From Sulfitobacter mediterraneus (lineage in GTDB: Bacteria > Pseudomonadota > Alphaproteobacteria > Rhodobacterales > Rhodobacteraceae), in NCBI RefSeq assembly GCF_016801775.1, contig NZ_CP069004.1:2356001-2420000 (forward strand): a DNA stretch of 64,000 bases, read 5' to 3'. Below the pieces are notes generated by a model. That model ran no database searches and was not told where the DNA came from. It was given only the letters and a program-made list of their open reading frames with translations. Positions 60,424-64,000 of the stretch are shown here, one piece after another; the first letter of the stretch is position 1; the number at the start of each line of letters is the position of its first letter. Both the position numbers and the translations under genes were made by a program.

Positions 60424-61068
60424 ATGGCAAAACAGCTTGATTATCATACCATCCGCGAGATTTTCACCCGCTTTCAGGACGCTGACCCAGAACCCAAGGG
60501 AGAGCTGGAGCATGTGAATGTCTATACACTTGTTGTGGCCGTGGCGCTTTCGGCGCAGGCGACCGATGCTGGCGTCAACAAGGCCACCCACGCCCTGTTC
60601 CAAATCGCCGATACACCGCAGAAAATGCTGGATCTGGGCCTTGAGGGGCTGACCGAACATATCAAGACGATTGGCTTGTTCCGTCAAAAGGCCAAGAACG
60701 TCATGAAACTTAGCCAGATTCTCGTGGATGACTATGGCGGCGAGGTGCCAAACAGCCGCGCGGCGCTGCAATCCCTGCCCGGCGTGGGGCGCAAGACCGC
60801 CAATGTGGTGCTCAACATGTGGTGGCGCCAACCGGCACAAGCCGTTGATACCCATATCTTCCGCGTCGGAAACCGCACTGGCATTGCGCCGGGCAAAACG
60901 GTAGACGCCGTCGAGCGTGCGATTGAGGACAACATTCCGGCTGATTTCCAGCTGCACGCGCATCACTGGCTCATCCTGCATGGCCGTTACCACTGCAAGG
61001 CCCGCAAACCGCAATGCCGTACCTGTATCATCCGTGACCTTTGCCAATTTGAGGACAAAACTGAATGA
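60424..61068 (+). CDS. nth: Endonuclease III
   Basis: 214-aa bifunctional DNA glycosylase/AP lyase for oxidised pyrimidines. Start ATG at 60424 (MAKQLDYHTIREIF). HhH motif SLPGVGRKTANVVLNMWW with the catalytic Lys in GRKTA, catalytic Asp in AVDTHIFRVGNR, and the 4Fe-4S cluster cysteines near the end (CKARKPQCRTCIIRDLCQF). Stop overlaps the next gene by 4 bp. Confidence 0.96.
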   Translation: MAKQLDYHTIREIFTRFQDADPEPKGELEHVNVYTLVVAVALSAQATDAGVNKATHALFQIADTPQKMLDLGLEGLTEHIKTIGLFRQKAKNVMKLSQILVDDYGGEVPNSRAALQSLPGVGRKTANVVLNMWWRQPAQAVDTHIFRVGNRTGIAPGKTVDAVERAIEDNIPADFQLHAHHWLILHGRYHCKARKPQCRTCIIRDLCQFEDKTE

Positions 61069-62060
61069 AGACCTACGAACTTGTTGGCATCGGGAATGCC
61101 GTTGTTGATGTGATCACCCAGACCGACGACAGCTTTCTGGGGCATATGGGCATCGAAAAAGGCATCATGCAGCTGATCGAACAGGAACGCGCCGAAGTCC
61201 TTTATGCCGCGATGAACGAACGGGTGCAGACGCCGGGCGGCGCTGTGGCCAATACAATTGCGGGCGCAGGTGCGCTTGGCATGCAGACCGCATTTATCGG
61301 GCGGGTGCGGGACGATGCGCTGGGTCATTTTTATGCGGATGCGATGACGGATCACGGCATCGACTTTGTGAATCCGCCGGTTGCGAATGGCGATACGCCA
61401 ACCTCTCGCTGCATGATCTTTGTCACACCGGACGGGGAACGGTCGCTGAACACTTATCTTGGTATTTCTACAGGCCTCAATTCGGACGATGTGCCAACCG
61501 ACGTGTCCGGCAATGCCAAGCTGATGTTTCTTGAGGGTTATCTGTTTGACCACGACGCCGGAAAAACCGCATTCCGCGAGGCCGCACGCGCCACCAAGGC
61601 GGGTGGCGGCAAGGCGGGCATCGCCATCTCCGATCCCTTTTGCGTGGAACGTCACCGCGATGATTTCCTGTCCCTGATCAAGAACGATCTGGACTATGTG
61701 ATCGGCAACGAGGCCGAGATGCGGTCGCTGTTTGAAACCGATGACACCGAGCTGGCCCTGTCCAAAACCGCCGACATGTGCCCCATCGTCGTGTGCACCC
61801 GGTCCGGCGATGGTGTCAGCCTGATCCGCGATGGCGAACGGGTGGATGTGCCTGTGCAATCCGTGACCCCGGTCGACGCCACCGGCGCAGGGGATCAATT
61901 TGCCGCCGGTTTCCTGTTTGGGCTGTCCCGCGGCTGCGAGCTGGAAGTCTGCGGCCGGATGGGCAATCTGTGCGCAGGCGAAGTGATCAGCCATATCGGC
62001 CCACGCCCACAGCAAGACATGCTGGCCGCCTTCCGCGCCGAAGGGTTGATCGACACATGA
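61065..62060 (+). CDS. Adenosine kinase-like PfkB family sugar/nucleoside kinase
   Basis: 331 aa, ribokinase fold. N-terminal VGIGNAVVDVITQTDDSFL; substrate region TPGGAVANTIAGAGALG; C-terminal PfkB signature DATGAGDQFAAGFLFGLSRG in part with the catalytic Asp in GAGDQF. Close to the bacterial adenosine kinases usual in Rhodobacterales, recycling adenosine to AMP. Overlaps nth and the next GNAT gene by 4 bp each, forming a coupled three-gene unit. Confidence 0.9.
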   Translation: MKTYELVGIGNAVVDVITQTDDSFLGHMGIEKGIMQLIEQERAEVLYAAMNERVQTPGGAVANTIAGAGALGMQTAFIGRVRDDALGHFYADAMTDHGIDFVNPPVANGDTPTSRCMIFVTPDGERSLNTYLGISTGLNSDDVPTDVSGNAKLMFLEGYLFDHDAGKTAFREAARATKAGGGKAGIAISDPFCVERHRDDFLSLIKNDLDYVIGNEAEMRSLFETDDTELALSKTADMCPIVVCTRSGDGVSLIRDGERVDVPVQSVTPVDATGAGDQFAAGFLFGLSRGCELEVCGRMGNLCAGEVISHIGPRPQQDMLAAFRAEGLIDT

Positions 62061-62650
62061 TTGAGGACGGACTCTACGATATTCCACCGGGCAAGGTGGC
62101 AGCGGTCATGACGCATCTGGAAATGCTGACCCCTGCGCCTGAACGCCCTGTGCCTGCGCCGAAGGGCGTCACCTTTGAACAGATCAAACCTGACCTGGAC
62201 CGGTATCGTGATCTGTTCAAACGGGTCGGCAGCTTTGATTGGCTCTGGCATGGACGGCTCAAGATGAAAGAGGCCGATCTGAACGCGATCCTTAACGATC
62301 CGAAGGTCGCCTTTTACACTCTCAGCAAAAATGGCAAAGACGAAGCCTTGCTGGAGCTGGATTTTCGCCAAGACGGCGCATGCGAACTGGCCTATTTTGG
62401 GCTGACTGCCAACCTCATCGGCAGTGGCGCAGGCCGGTTCTTGATGAACAAAGCGATCTCGCTCGCTTGGGCGCAAGACATCTCCCGCTTTCATGTCCAC
62501 ACCTGTACAATGGACAGCCCACAAGCCCTGCCGTTCTATATCCGCAGCGGGTTTACTCCCTGTGATCTGAAGGTCGAGATTGGCGATGATCCCCGTTTGG
62601 ACGGCACCCTGCCACGCAGTGCTGCCACACATGTCCCGATATTCGACTAG
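62057..62650 (+). CDS. GNAT family N-acetyltransferase
   Basis: 197 aa from the ATG at 62057, overlapping the kinase stop. Sequence features: WLWHGRLKMKEADLNAIL, LAYFGLTANLIGSGAGRFLMNKAIS in part (acetyl-CoA loop), and VHTCTMDSPQALPFYIRSGFTPC in part. Similar proteins are annotated simply as GNAT acetyltransferases; no substrate known. Third gene of the nth-kinase-GNAT unit. Confidence 0.87.
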   Translation: MIEDGLYDIPPGKVAAVMTHLEMLTPAPERPVPAPKGVTFEQIKPDLDRYRDLFKRVGSFDWLWHGRLKMKEADLNAILNDPKVAFYTLSKNGKDEALLELDFRQDGACELAYFGLTANLIGSGAGRFLMNKAISLAWAQDISRFHVHTCTMDSPQALPFYIRSGFTPCDLKVEIGDDPRLDGTLPRSAATHVPIFD

Positions 62651-63123
62651 TCCAGCAGGCAGCTTTCCCCGCGAAAACACTGCTGGATCGTGTTGATCTG
62701 ATCCTCGCTGGGGTTGGGGTAAACAAAGCCGCCGCATGGGTCGATTGTCATCGTGTAGCGGCCATCGGCCTTTTCGACAAAGGCCAGCACGCCCATGCCA
62801 TCCACAGCACCGCCGCACCACGGGCCAAAGCAAAGCACCTCAAGCGTTATCTCGCGATCAAAGTGATGGATGAACCCTGCCATCGACAATGAAGTGCCGG
62901 TGATCCGGGCCGGTAACTTTGTCTGTTTCGGCGGTGCGGGGTCCGTCATGCCCTTCGGCAATGCACCCTCATCAAAAGACAGCCGACCCCGTACAACGAC
63001 ATAGGTCTCGGGCGCGGCGCTGGCAGCGTGGAACCCGCGCGCAACGGAAGGTTCAGCACAAGACAGCGCAAGCGCAGGCAAAGGGGCGCAGATCGCAACG
63101 AGATATGCCAGAAGGCGGATCAC
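62647..63123 (-). CDS. Exported cysteine-containing protein, function unknown
   Basis: 158 aa with signal peptide [20 protein letters not shown] followed by SCAEP. The mature part has several cysteines ([40 protein letters not shown]), suggesting disulfides and a periplasmic location. No domain recognised. Its start overlaps the rppH stop by 4 bp; last gene of a leftward unit. Confidence 0.78.
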   Translation of the reverse strand: MIRLLAYLVAICAPLPALALSCAEPSVARGFHAASAAPETYVVVRGRLSFDEGALPKGMTDPAPPKQTKLPARITGTSLSMAGFIHHFDREITLEVLCFGPWCGGAVDGMGVLAFVEKADGRYTMTIDPCGGFVYPNPSEDQINTIQQCFRGESCLLD

Positions 63124-63602
63124 AGATGCGGCTCGAACTCGGACAGAACCGTTTCATACACCGCACGCTTGAACGGCACGATTTGCGGCACCAGATCGGC
63201 GGTCGGCAGCCAGCGCCACTTCGAAAATTCTGGGTGCTCTGTTTCGATATTCACCTGATCGTCACGGCCTTCAAACCGCATCAGGAACCATTTCTGTTCC
63301 TGCCCCCGAAACCGGCCTTTCCATATATGGGGCACAATGTCGTGTGGCAAATCATAGGGCACCCAGCCAGCGGTTTCCGCCACCACCTGCACCAAATCAC
63401 GCGAGACACCCGTTTCTTCTTCCAACTCACGCAGCGCCGCCTCGCGGGGGTCTTCGCCCTTTTCCACACCGCCCTGCGGCATTTGCCATGCGTCCTGATC
63501 ACGGTCCTTGCGCTGTCCGACAAAGGCGGCACCATCGGCATTGATCAACATCACCCCCACACAGGGGCGATAGGGAAGTTTGGCAATTTCATCTGGCGTC
63601 AT
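63120..63602 (-). CDS. rppH: RNA pyrophosphohydrolase
   Basis: 160-aa Nudix hydrolase that removes pyrophosphate from 5'-triphosphorylated mRNA to start decay. Begins [21 protein letters not shown]; the Nudix box is complete: [23 protein letters not shown] in part, with [13 protein letters not shown] carrying the metal glutamates. DAWQMPQGG precedes it as in RppH. Overlaps the upstream GNAT gene and the downstream exported-protein gene by 4 bp each. Confidence 0.95.
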   Translation of the reverse strand: MTPDEIAKLPYRPCVGVMLINADGAAFVGQRKDRDQDAWQMPQGGVEKGEDPREAALRELEEETGVSRDLVQVVAETAGWVPYDLPHDIVPHIWKGRFRGQEQKWFLMRFEGRDDQVNIETEHPEFSKWRWLPTADLVPQIVPFKRAVYETVLSEFEPHL

Positions 63603-64000
63603 TGCAGGGGTTTCTCCATCTCGGCACGGTCGAGCGTTTCGCCATGCCGCGCCACGCTTTCATGCCGGATAACATGAAAGCCAACCGCCAGAAAGGCGGG
63701 CTGCGCCATCAGGCTGGCATGGGTCCAAAGCCGCTGATGCCCTTGGACCAGCGCCGCTGCCTCCAAATGATCGTAAAGCCGCCGAAACAGCCCCCGACCC
63801 TGTGCATCGCCCCGAACAAAGGCCATATCGACGTATCCGTCCTTTCGCAGGGTCAAAAAGGCGAGCGCGTTGCCGTCCTCTTCGGCCAGCCAAACATCCT
63901 GCTCGGCCAACCGTTCAGCCCATTTGGCACCGCTGTTCGGTGAGGATTGCCATGCCGCGCGTTGCGCTGCGGTGTATCTGCTGGCGCCACTATGGATCGC
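63599..64000 (-). CDS. GNAT family N-acetyltransferase, N-terminus beyond the window
   Basis: 134 codons visible; the frame stays open to the right edge (reading [17 protein letters not shown] at the border), so the gene is cut by the window. Acetyl-CoA motif [23 protein letters not shown] in part; C-terminal [22 protein letters not shown] in part. The start shown by an internal TTG at 63910 is not the true start. First visible gene of the GNAT-rppH-exported protein unit. Confidence 0.85.
   Translation of the reverse strand, partial: AIHSGASRYTAAQRAAWQSSPNSGAKWAERLAEQDVWLAEEDGNALAFLTLRKDGYVDMAFVRGDAQGRGLFRRLYDHLEAAALVQGHQRLWTHASLMAQPAFLAVGFHVIRHESVARHGETLDRAEMEKPLQ

Overview
The window is a gene-dense, GC-rich chromosomal segment of an alphaproteobacterium, almost certainly a marine Rhodobacterales (Roseobacter group) member. 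The evidence is a Roseobacter-type taurine/sulfonate block (tauABC-tpa-tauR-xsc-pta-soeABC), an L-malyl-CoA lyase of Rhodobacter type, GTTC-N7-GTTC LexA boxes, a MocR-type TauR, and a TIGR02300 (FYDLN) protein. No phage, intact insertion sequence, CRISPR array or rRNA is visible; one tRNA (Ala, GGC) is present.

Layout. 1-9 kb: pheS, a TetR/flavodoxin-like quinone reductase pair separated by three palindromes, rplT-rpmI, an EF-hand protein, pyk, and a run of small metabolic genes. 9-12 kb: a D-amino-acid operon (dgcN-dgcA-D-amino-acid transaminase). 12-19 kb: malyl-CoA lyase, an Lrp/LysE pair, accA, GNAT and GntR genes, and a YgjP-type metalloprotease. 19-23 kb: tRNA-Ala, an apparently SOS-controlled GFA gene, and an ArsR/PhzF/ornithine-cyclodeaminase-like module. 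22-25.6 kb: selenouridine genes (mnmH and an oxidoreductase-SelD fusion). 25.7-31.4 kb: the mutagenesis cassette imuA-imuB-dnaE2 under a perfect LexA box. 31.5-34.4 kb: a MarR regulator and a DEAD-box helicase. 34.5-49.9 kb: taurine dissimilation. 49.9-64 kb: an amidohydrolase, dapA, a lytic transglycosylase, a split MnmC (methyltransferase and FAD oxidase as separate divergent genes), an OmpA-like lipoprotein, an Ada-like protein, nth, a PfkB/adenosine kinase, rppH and GNAT genes.

How it works together. The taurine block is a complete route: TauABC imports taurine; Tpa transaminates it to sulfoacetaldehyde; Xsc makes sulfite and acetyl phosphate; Pta yields acetyl-CoA; SoeABC oxidises sulfite to sulfate at the membrane. 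TauR is the likely activator. Upstream of both tpa and xsc I see the same pair of CTGG-type 10-mers in direct repeat, 23 bp start to start, which I propose as its operators.

MnmH, SelD and the split MnmC pair all serve wobble-U34 tRNA modification, although they lie in two separate places. The SOS-type box in front of the GFA gene overlaps a good sigma70 -10 and is the most unexpected regulatory signal in the window. Three copies of a short dispersed intergenic element were also found.
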